From the NCBI GenBank assembly GCA_018261895.1, contig JAGTRT010000029.1, forward strand, positions 1 to 40,660: a stretch of 40,660 nt of DNA, given 5' to 3'. Made by a program: the position numbers and the translations under genes. This document shows, one piece after another, positions 31,548 through 38,338 of this stretch; position 1 is the first letter of the stretch; every line of letters begins with the position of its first letter. The stretch comes from Pseudomonadota bacterium (lineage in GTDB: Bacteria > Pseudomonadota > Gammaproteobacteria > Burkholderiales > Rhodocyclaceae). The notes beneath the pieces are model-generated. The model had not been told where the DNA came from. It made no database searches and saw nothing but the letters and a program-made list of their open reading frames with translations.

Positions 31548-32090
31548 TCAATTTCGCTTGCCGGCGAGACGCCGAAAAAACCCGCGCCGGGAAACACCCG
31601 GCCTTTCTTCCGGCACCGCCACCTCCGGCGCCGCTACCGGCAAGGCAAACACAGTCCTGATCGCATCCACTGCGACCACACGCGCCGTCGCCATGTCGGC
31701 CAGCTGATCGACCGGCGCAATCAGCGGGCAATACTGGTACGGGCCGATATCGGGGTCGTCGTCGGCAATGAACTGCATGGTGCCGCAAGGCAGGCTCAGG
31801 TAGCGCCGCTCACCGGCCGGAATGTCGCCCCACAACTGGCCACCACCGGAGACCAGCAACAGGTTTAGGAACCACGGCGTGATGACAACGCCCAGCCAGT
31901 CACCGTCCAGGCGCTGGAATCCAATCGCCTCTACGCCCAAGGCCGCATTGACGAAAGGCAGGTCATGCATGCGCGTCTGCCAGACATGCCGGTAATGCGC
32001 TTCGAGAAAGGCAGACGGGTTTTCGTCGCGCGGCTCGGCCGGACGAATGGGCGGGGGAGCGAGGGCGGGCTGGCGAATGCGTTCAGTCAT
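31548..32090 (-). CDS. hybE: HybE/HupJ-type hydrogenase maturation protein
   Basis: A 180-residue HybE-family (HupJ/HoxT) chaperone involved in assembly of the Tat-exported hydrogenase, thought to bind the large or small subunit before export. Typical features are HYRHVWQTRMHDLPFVNAAL (about 30-49), VVITPWFLNLLLV and LSLPCGTMQF. The C-terminus is basic (SRRGFFRRLAGKRN). ATG 32090 overlaps the hupF stop by eight bases; longer frames lie inside hupF. Confidence 0.87.
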   Translation of the reverse strand: MTERIRQPALAPPPIRPAEPRDENPSAFLEAHYRHVWQTRMHDLPFVNAALGVEAIGFQRLDGDWLGVVITPWFLNLLLVSGGGQLWGDIPAGERRYLSLPCGTMQFIADDDPDIGPYQYCPLIAPVDQLADMATARVVAVDAIRTVFALPVAAPEVAVPEERPGVSRRGFFRRLAGKRN

Positions 32091-32373
32091 GCGGGCGATT
32101 GAGGTCCGTGAAATGCTGCGAAGGGTCGAATTCGCCTTCGAGCGAAGCAGCGAGCGCCGACAGCGCATCCTCGATCAACGAACGCTGCTCATCCTCGACC
32201 ACCTCGCGCGCCAGACCGAGCGAGGTCAGCACCCAGGTACCGACCGGCTGCGGGCCGATCAGCATCATGTTGATGCGCTCTCGCTCGCCGTCGCGCTCGA
32301 CCCAGGCGAAATCACCTGCATTGTCGCCGCAGCCTTCCCATTCGACAACGCACTTCGGAATCGACAGGCACAT
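32083..32373 (-). CDS. hupF: HupF, second HypC-family chaperone
   Basis: A 96-residue HypC/HupF-family protein starting MCLSIPKCVV, with Cys2. The middle GPQPVGTWVLTSLGLAREVV aligns with HypC. In uptake-hydrogenase clusters of other Proteobacteria HupF accompanies HupD and protects or delivers the large subunit in the presence of oxygen. Its ATG shares one base with the hupD stop (TGATG), and hybE overlaps its end, so the three are translationally coupled. Confidence 0.9.
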   Translation of the reverse strand: MCLSIPKCVVEWEGCGDNAGDFAWVERDGERERINMMLIGPQPVGTWVLTSLGLAREVVEDEQRSLIEDALSALAASLEGEFDPSQHFTDLNRPHD

Positions 32374-32855
32374 CAGCCGCGCGCCTCCGCGTTGATGCCG
32401 AGGTTTGCCAGTTCGGCCAAGGTCATCGCCACCAGTTCCGGAACCCTGGCCGCGACGTCCGGCGTCAATTCCATGCCCAGCGCCATCGATACCGGCTGCA
32501 TGCCGATGATGGCAATCGACTTTGGCGCACGATCCGTGAATTCCAGACTGGCCAGAACATCCGACAGGCTGACCTGATGCGGCGACAGCTTGGTCTTGAA
32601 AAACACCGGCACATCGTCGCCCTTGAGCAGCACCGGCGTGGCCGGCGGTTGATTGCAGCGTACGCAGTCAACGACGATCAGGCCGTCGAGGTTCTCGAGC
32701 TGCTCCAGCATCTCCATGCCACAAGTGCCGCCATCAATGACTTCGACTTCCGGCGGCAAGACGTAGTCCCGCTCCAGCGCTTCGATGGTGCGCACACCCA
32801 CGCCCTCATCCGTCAGGAGAATGTTGCCAATGCCGAGAACAACGATTTTAGTCAT
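32373..32855 (-). CDS. hupD: Hydrogenase maturation endopeptidase
   Basis: A 160-residue HyaD/HybD/HupD-family protease that removes the C-terminal tail of the large subunit after nickel insertion. Family motifs are LGIGNILLTDEGVGVR (about 6-21, Glu for metal), DGGTCGMEML (Asp, about 61) and LSPHQVSLSDVL (His, about 110-121). Its substrate here is HybC, whose 15-residue tail follows DPCLACAVH; HoxC has no tail. The gene follows the terminator behind hybC, so its expression depends on readthrough or a local promoter. The ribosome-binding site is weak, in a heptamer repeat. Confidence 0.94.
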   Translation of the reverse strand: MTKIVVLGIGNILLTDEGVGVRTIEALERDYVLPPEVEVIDGGTCGMEMLEQLENLDGLIVVDCVRCNQPPATPVLLKGDDVPVFFKTKLSPHQVSLSDVLASLEFTDRAPKSIAIIGMQPVSMALGMELTPDVAARVPELVAMTLAELANLGINAEARG

Positions 32856-32882
32856 TAGATGTTAGAAGTTAGCTGCTAGTTA
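32855..32882. repeat. Four imperfect 7-bp repeats at the hupD start
   Basis: On the plus strand TTAGATG, TTAGAAG, TTAGCTG and CTAGTTA follow each other without gaps; the first touches the hupD ATG. Confidence 0.6.
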
Positions 32883-32916
32883 AAAACAAACCCGGAGCAG
32901 CATAACGCGCTCCGGG
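32881..32916 (-). terminator. Intrinsic terminator after hybC
   Basis: On the minus strand CCCGGAGC-(10-base loop)-GCTCCGGG is followed by TTTGTTTTTA. It ends the hybOABC message and partly insulates hupD and the maturation genes. Confidence 0.85.
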
Positions 32917-32922
32917 CCCACT

Positions 32923-32950
32923 GGATCCTCGATCCTAACCGCTAGATCCT
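32923..32950. repeat. Second 7-bp repeat array between terminator and hybC
   Basis: GGATCCT, CGATCCT, AACCGCT and AGATCCT follow each other on the plus strand, with period seven. Confidence 0.5.
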
Positions 32951-32952
32951 TC

Positions 32953-34665
32953 TCAGACCGCCTTCACCGTCACCACCGGGTTGTTCTCCTGATCGACGAC
33001 ATGCACGGCGCAAGCCAGGCAGGGGTCGAAGGAGTGCACGGTACGCAGGACTTCCAATGGTTTTTCGGGATCGGCCACCGGGTTGTCGATCAGGCAGGCC
33101 TCGTAGGCGCCGGGCTGGTCCTTTTCGTTGCGCGGCGCGGCATTCCAGGTGGTGGGTACAACACACTGGTAGTTCTTGATCTTGCCGGAATCGATGACCA
33201 CCCAGTGCGACAGCACGCCGCGCGGCGCTTCGTGGAAGCCGACGCCCATCTGTTCGCCCTTTGGGAAGACCGGCTTGTTGAAAGTTTTGAGGTCACCCTT
33301 GGCCATGTTGGCGAGCAGCAGATCCCACTGGTTGATCAACTCGTCGACCTGCACCGCGCAGCCGACAGCGCGCGCGGCATGGCGGCCGATGGTCGAATGC
33401 AGGGCCTCGACGCCGACCTTGGTGCCGGCCACCGTTGACACCAGATCGAGGGCTGCCGTCGCGTATTTCTTTGTCGGCTCGTGGCCGGCGGCCAGCATAT
33501 TCAATACACGCGGCAGCGGGCCGACCTGCATGGGCTTGCCGTAGAAGGTCGGCGACTTGAGCCAGCTGTATTTGCCGTCATCCTGGAAATCCGTGTAATT
33601 CGGCGTCGTTTCGCCCTTGTACGGATGCAGCGACTTGTCGTTGCCATCGCTGTAGTTGTACCAGGAGTGCTTGATTGCCTCGGAGACGCCATCGGTGAAG
33701 AACTTGTCGTTGAAGCTCGTGATGGGCTTGTAGCTGTCGAGCTTGCCGCCCTCGATGTAACCACCCGGCAAGGCGAATGTCGTTCCCTTGCCGTCGAGCG
33801 GCACATCCGGCACGCAAAGATAGTCCGTGATGCCCTTGCCGTACTTGGTCCAGTCGGCATAGAAGCCGCCGATGGCCCCGACATCGACGAGATAGACGTT
33901 CTTGACGAAGTCTTCGAGCTTGAGCATCCATTCCTTGACGGCCAGCAGACGCTCGATGGTCAGCACGGACTGGGCGTCAGTCGCCAGCGGATTGGCGACG
34001 CCGCCGACGGCGACGTTCTGGATGTGCGGCGACTTGGAACCGAGGACGGCGACGATCTTGCTGGCGTAGCGCTGCACTTCGAGCGCCTGCAGGTAATGGC
34101 TGACAGCAAGCAGGTTCACTTCCGGCGTCAGCTTCATGGCCGGATGGCCCCAGTAGCCATTGGTGAAGATGCCGAGCTGGCCGGTGCCGACAAAGCCCTT
34201 GAGGCGCTCCTGCACCTTGATGAACTCGGCCTTGCTGTTGCCGTTCCAGTTGGACAGGCTCTGCGCCAGGCTGGCCGTTTTTTCCGGATCGGCCTTCATG
34301 GCCGAGACGACGTCGACCCAGTCGAGCGCTGACAGGTGGTAGAAATGCACGATGTGGTCATGCACGGCATGGGCCAGCATGATCATGTTGCGGATGTACT
34401 GGGCGTTGACCGGGATTTCGAGTTGCAGGGCATTCTCGACGGCGCGTACCGAAGCGATGGCATGTACGGTCGTGCACACGCCGCAGATACGCTGGGTGAT
34501 GGCCCAGGCGTCGCGCGGATCGCGGCCGATCAGGATGTTTTCGACACCGCGCCACATCTGGCCGGAGGCCCAGGCTTTCTTGACGCGACCGCCATCCACC
34601 TCGACGTCGACACGCAGATGCCCCTCGATGCGGGTAACCGGGTCGATAGTGACTCTCTTGGACAT
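32953..34665 (-). CDS. hybC: Uptake [NiFe]-hydrogenase large subunit
   Basis: The catalytic subunit of the membrane-associated hydrogenase that oxidises H2. The 570-residue precursor has RICGVCTTVH (Cys61, Cys64) and DPCLACAVH (Cys549, Cys552), the four Ni ligands, followed by a 15-residue tail (VVDQENNPVVTVKAV) that HupD should remove after His555. The N-terminus DPVTRIEGHLRVDVEVDGG is standard. It has no signal and is exported together with HybO. ATG 34665 has AGGAG six bases upstream. The neighbours HybA and HybB place it in the Hyb (group 1c-like) class, not with the cytochrome-b (HoxZ) enzymes. Confidence 0.97.
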   Translation of the reverse strand: MSKRVTIDPVTRIEGHLRVDVEVDGGRVKKAWASGQMWRGVENILIGRDPRDAWAITQRICGVCTTVHAIASVRAVENALQLEIPVNAQYIRNMIMLAHAVHDHIVHFYHLSALDWVDVVSAMKADPEKTASLAQSLSNWNGNSKAEFIKVQERLKGFVGTGQLGIFTNGYWGHPAMKLTPEVNLLAVSHYLQALEVQRYASKIVAVLGSKSPHIQNVAVGGVANPLATDAQSVLTIERLLAVKEWMLKLEDFVKNVYLVDVGAIGGFYADWTKYGKGITDYLCVPDVPLDGKGTTFALPGGYIEGGKLDSYKPITSFNDKFFTDGVSEAIKHSWYNYSDGNDKSLHPYKGETTPNYTDFQDDGKYSWLKSPTFYGKPMQVGPLPRVLNMLAAGHEPTKKYATAALDLVSTVAGTKVGVEALHSTIGRHAARAVGCAVQVDELINQWDLLLANMAKGDLKTFNKPVFPKGEQMGVGFHEAPRGVLSHWVVIDSGKIKNYQCVVPTTWNAAPRNEKDQPGAYEACLIDNPVADPEKPLEVLRTVHSFDPCLACAVHVVDQENNPVVTVKAV

Positions 34666-34686
34666 TTTGTTCTCCTATCCCTGAAT

Positions 34687-35847
34687 TCAGTGTGCGGCCC
34701 CTTCCCGTGCAAGGACGGGAAAGCGGCGGGTAATGACGATGTAGGCGAGCACTTCGATGGCAAACATGCCGATCGTGACAATCATTTCAGCGATGCTCGG
34801 GAAGTAGTTCCAGCCATGATCGACGCCGAGGCCGGTGTCGTAGCCGATGAGGAAGCCATTGATGCGGAGCAGGACGCCACCCATCATGATCGCGCAGCCG
34901 GCAATGAAAATCCGGGCCGGATTGCGCCGGGCCCCGGGCGTGCCGACGATCAGGAAGGGCGCTGCGAAGCAGGCCGTTTCCAGCCAGAAGAACAAGGCTT
35001 CGAGACTTGGCGACAGGGCATGCCCGAAGGCACCGCGGAAAACCAGATCGCCGAAACGCACGAGCATGAAGACTGCCAACACGCCGAGCATGATCTTGGC
35101 TATCGGTTGCAACAGATGCATTTCGATCTGCCGACGGTACGCCGAGGCAGCCACGCAGGACTCGAAGAGCACGATGCCGTAGCCGATGGTGATCGCTGAC
35201 AGCAGGTAGAGCAGCGGCACGATGGGTGTCTGCCACAGCGGATTGATCTGCGGCCCCATGACCACCAGCATGGTCCCGAGCGATGACTGGTGCATCATCG
35301 GCAGCAGCGTACCGAGCGCGATGAAGAAAAACAGCACCTTTTCGAGCTTCTGCTTTTGTACCTTGAGCCCCCACTGCTCCATGAAAACCGGCGAGAACTC
35401 GATCCACATCACAATGACATAGGCCGAGATGCAGACTGCCACCTCAAACATCACCGAGTTGGGATTGGCGTAACCCGGCCACAGGATGTGCCAGAAATTC
35501 CACCAGCGGCCGAGGTCGAAGAGCACCCCGACGCCGGCCAGCGTGTAGCCGAACAGGCTGGCCAGCAGGGCCGGGCGGACGAGCGGGTGGTAGCGGCCAC
35601 GGTTGAAGATATAGACCAGCATGGCCACCGAGAAGCCGCCGCAGGCGAAGGCCGAGCCGATGACCACGTCGAAGACGACCCAGATGCCCCACGGGTAGCC
35701 GTCGTTGAGATTGGTCACGGCGCCCAGCCCGAAGACGAAGCGGACGAACAGGATGGCGACCATGGCAGCGATGAACACACTACAGATCATCACCGGCAGG
35801 TTGAACAGCTTGCCGCCGACCGGTGCGGCGGGATGATGGGCGCTCAT
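34687..35847 (-). CDS. hybB: HybB, NrfD/PsrC-family membrane subunit
   Basis: A 386-residue integral membrane protein with about ten transmembrane helices; it is the quinone-reactive anchor of the Hyb hydrogenase. Features include LNDGYPWGIWVVFDVVIGSA (about 47-66) and LLPMMHQSSLGTMLVVMGP (about 177-195). It receives electrons from HybA and reduces quinone. The ATG overlaps the hybA stop by four bases, and hybC follows after 21 bases. Confidence 0.94.
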   Translation of the reverse strand: MSAHHPAAPVGGKLFNLPVMICSVFIAAMVAILFVRFVFGLGAVTNLNDGYPWGIWVVFDVVIGSAFACGGFSVAMLVYIFNRGRYHPLVRPALLASLFGYTLAGVGVLFDLGRWWNFWHILWPGYANPNSVMFEVAVCISAYVIVMWIEFSPVFMEQWGLKVQKQKLEKVLFFFIALGTLLPMMHQSSLGTMLVVMGPQINPLWQTPIVPLLYLLSAITIGYGIVLFESCVAASAYRRQIEMHLLQPIAKIMLGVLAVFMLVRFGDLVFRGAFGHALSPSLEALFFWLETACFAAPFLIVGTPGARRNPARIFIAGCAIMMGGVLLRINGFLIGYDTGLGVDHGWNYFPSIAEMIVTIGMFAIEVLAYIVITRRFPVLAREGAAH

Positions 35848-36919
35848 GATTGCCCTCCTTTTTCCGCGTCATCCGGCACCACGTTGCGCTTGGCGACCCA
35901 GGTCAGGCCGGCCAGCACGGCGATCGGCATGATCATGCCGCCGTACAGCGTGTGCTGGATGGTTTCCGACGTCGCCGCCGAGGACTTGGGCGGCAGGTCG
36001 GGCATGCCGACCTTCTGGAAGTTGACGGCCGAGAGCTTGAGCACCTGCGTGCCGCCGTATTCCGTTTCGCCATAGACGTGCTGCAGGTAATTGCCGACCT
36101 GGGCCTGATAGCCCTGATCGACCAGGCCTTTCCATTTGGCCGCCGCTTCCGGGGTCTCACCCGTGGCCGGCAGGCGGCCGCGCGGGATGGTCGTCCAGTC
36201 GCCGGGCTTCAGCGCCAGGCGGCGCTTCGCTTCGGCCAGCAGATCCTCGGTGCGGCCAAACAGCGTGGCGCCGGTCGGGCACACCTCGGCACAGGCCGAA
36301 TAATGACCGTCCTCATGGCGATGCCGGCACAGTTCGCACTTGCCGATCTTGCCAGTCGGCGAATCGTACTGATACTTGGGGATGCCGAACGGGCAGGCGG
36401 CGACGCAGTAGCGGCAGCCGATGCAGGCGTCGGGGTCGTAGCCGACAACGCCGGTCACCGGGTCCTTGTGCATCGCTGTCACCGGACAGGCCGACACGCA
36501 GGACGGGTCGGCGCAGTGCATGCACGAAGTTTTCATGAAGGAGAAGCCGTTTAGCTCACTGTCCTTCGTCTCCATCGTGCCGTTGCGGTACATCTTGATC
36601 AGGTTGAAAGTGTGGCCGCTGGTATCGAGCGGGGTATCCCACAGCTTGTCCATGGCCGTGAATTCGGCCGGGTTGTCGTTGGCCCGCTTGCAGGCGGCCA
36701 CGCAGGCCTGGCAACCGACGCACAGGGTCGCGTCGTAGAGCAGGCCCAGGCCTTCCGGCGGACGTTGCAGGGTGTCGCGGGCGCAGGCCGTTTCGGGCAG
36801 CACGGCGGTCGCCGCGGCTGCGCCGCCGCCGTTTCGGGCAGCACGGCGGTCGCCGCGGCTGCGCCGCCGGCCAGGCAGCCCTTCAGAAAATTACGACGCG
36901 AATTGACGGGAAGCGTCAT
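35844..36919 (-). CDS. hybA: HybA iron-sulfur subunit, frameshifted after its Tat signal
   Basis: HybA is the periplasmic four-[4Fe-4S] electron-transfer subunit between HybO and HybB. Cys clusters are present: CVGCQACVAAC, CMHCADPSCVSACPV, CIGCRYCVAACPFG and CELCRHRH...CAEVCPTGA. There is a C-terminal membrane helix (MIMPIAVLAGLTWVA). The ATG at 36919 begins a normal Tat signal (SRRNFLKGCLAGGAAAAT), but a 41-bp tandem duplication (36788-36869) throws the signal out of frame with the rest. The mature part is open only from a GTG at 36803, and a product from there would lack the Tat signal. Deleting one repeat unit restores a perfect fusion (ending VLPETACARDTLQ). It is therefore a mutant, a phase-variable gene or a sequence error. 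Confidence 0.88.
36788..36869. repeat. Exact 41-bp tandem duplication inside hybA
   Basis: Units 36788-36828 and 36829-36869 are identical, each beginning CCGTTTCGGGCAGCACGG. Because 41 is not a multiple of three, the extra unit shifts the reading frame. Confidence 0.95.
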
Positions 36920-36920
36920 C

Positions 36921-38114
36921 TCAGACCTCCGTTTTTTCGCCGGACTTCTTGGCTTCTTCCATCAGCTCAGCCTTGTGCGACAAGCCAAGATTCTTGGCGA
37001 CCATCGCGCCGGCCCCGGCAGCAGCGCCAGCCACGGCAGCCAGCACGGCAGCCGAACCGAGGCTCGCCCCGACGCCCTTTTCCTCGACGATGCGCGGCAG
37101 GAAGGACGACGGCTCGATGTTCTTGAGTTTGGCAACAGTGTGAATCGGCTTCTGGAAACCGATGCCCTGCTCGGTGCAACCGATGCAGGGGTGGCCGCAA
37201 GCGACCGGCCAGGTGCCCGCGCCGGCGTCGCCGAAGAGGATGACCGAGCAGTTGGCGTAGGTTTCCGGCCCCTTGCAGCCGAGCTTGTACAGACAATGGC
37301 CCTTGCGATGCCCCTCGTCGCCGAATTCCATGGCAAAGCGGCCGGCGTCGAAGTGGGCGCGGCGTTCGCAGTTTTCGTGGATCAGGCGGGAGTAGGCGAA
37401 CTTGGGTCGCCCCTTGTCATCGACTGCCGGCAACTTGCCGAAGGTCAGGAAATGCACCACCGTCGACAGGAAGTTGTACGGATTGGGCGGGCAACCGGGG
37501 ATGGTCACCACCGGTTTGCCGAGGACCTGGGCCACGCCGCTTGAGCCGGTGGGGCTGGAACTCGCTCCGGAAATCGACGGAATCGTCGACGGCATGCCGC
37601 CCCACGAGGCGCAGGAGCCGATGGCGATCACCGCCGCTGCGTCGGCCGCGCATTCCTTGACCAGTTCGATGGCCGTCTTGCCGCCGATCTTGCAGTAGAC
37701 ACCGCCATCCTTGGTCGGAATCGCGCCTTCGACGACCAGAATGTATTGGCCCTTGTTCTCGGTCATCGCTGCCTTGCGGGCCGCTTCGACCTGATGGCCG
37801 GCGGCGGCGAACAGGGTTTCGTGATAATCGAGTGAGATGACGTCGAGGATCAGCTTTTCCAGCGTCGGATGCTCGGCGCGCAGCATGGATTCGGTGCAGC
37901 CCGTGCATTCCTGGAAGTGCAGCCAGATGACGCTCGGTCGCTTTTTGGCGGCAACCGCTTCAGCCACCGCGGCATCCGCCCCCTGCGGCAGCCCCAGTGT
38001 CGTCGCCAGCGCGGCGCAGAATTGCAGAAACTCGCGCCGATCCATCGACAAACGCCGGGCCGCAGCCTCGATGCGTTCGTCCAGTTCCAGCGAAATCAGA
38101 TTTTGATTGGCCAT
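36921..38114 (-). CDS. hybO: Uptake [NiFe]-hydrogenase small subunit
   Basis: The 397-residue iron-sulfur subunit with a Tat signal (MDRREFLQFCAALATTLGL, Arg26-Arg27), followed by the proximal-cluster motif ECTGCTES (Cys70, Cys73), IGSCASWGG, IPGCPPNP, and the medial/distal-cluster Cys residues (CERRAHF, CLYKLGCKG, CSVILFG, CIGCTEQG). A C-terminal hydrophobic helix (about 350-378) anchors it. The two extra Cys that mark O2-tolerant enzymes are Gly here (CTGC and SWGG), so a standard proximal cluster is predicted. ATG 38114 has GGGGAG upstream. It opens the hybOABC operon, with a sigma-54 promoter about 100 bp upstream. Confidence 0.95.
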   Translation of the reverse strand: MANQNLISLELDERIEAAARRLSMDRREFLQFCAALATTLGLPQGADAAVAEAVAAKKRPSVIWLHFQECTGCTESMLRAEHPTLEKLILDVISLDYHETLFAAAGHQVEAARKAAMTENKGQYILVVEGAIPTKDGGVYCKIGGKTAIELVKECAADAAAVIAIGSCASWGGMPSTIPSISGASSSPTGSSGVAQVLGKPVVTIPGCPPNPYNFLSTVVHFLTFGKLPAVDDKGRPKFAYSRLIHENCERRAHFDAGRFAMEFGDEGHRKGHCLYKLGCKGPETYANCSVILFGDAGAGTWPVACGHPCIGCTEQGIGFQKPIHTVAKLKNIEPSSFLPRIVEEKGVGASLGSAAVLAAVAGAAAGAGAMVAKNLGLSHKAELMEEAKKSGEKTEV

Positions 38115-38211
38115 TTATCTCCCCTTTTTCTTGGTCTCAGCCGGTGACGGCTAAGCCCTGTTCTCTGTCGGGAAGTGGCATGTGATGGAATTTGAATTAT
38201 TCGGTCAGTTG

Positions 38212-38227
38212 AGCAACAAGCGGACCA
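38212..38227 (-). promoter_or_regulatory. Candidate sigma-54 (-24/-12) promoter of the hyb operon
   Basis: On the minus strand TGGTCCGCTTGTTGCT matches the consensus TGGCACG-N4-TTGCW at 10 of 12 fixed positions, with exactly 12 bp from GG to GC. Transcription would start near 38201, leaving a leader of about 87 bases before hybO. Upstream, an AT-rich stretch (about 38245-38275) could bend DNA. HoxA is the expected activator. Confidence 0.7.
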
Positions 38228-38338
38228 CCCGGGACGGATGCCTTGAAACCATTTAAATACAATAATTTAGCAAGCACGGCCAGCTGTGCGCACCGGAACA
38301 AATAGCGCAGCAACTTTCCACTTTCGCCAGTGAAGTGG

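Noticed and set aside
36788..36869. The 41-bp direct repeat as a minimal CRISPR.
   Set aside because: The units are directly adjacent with no spacer and lie inside a gene; it is a plain tandem duplication.
38285..38300. CTGGCCGTGCTTGCT on the minus strand as a second sigma-54 promoter before hybO.
   Set aside because: The GG to GC spacing is 10 bp instead of 12, which sigma-54 does not tolerate.
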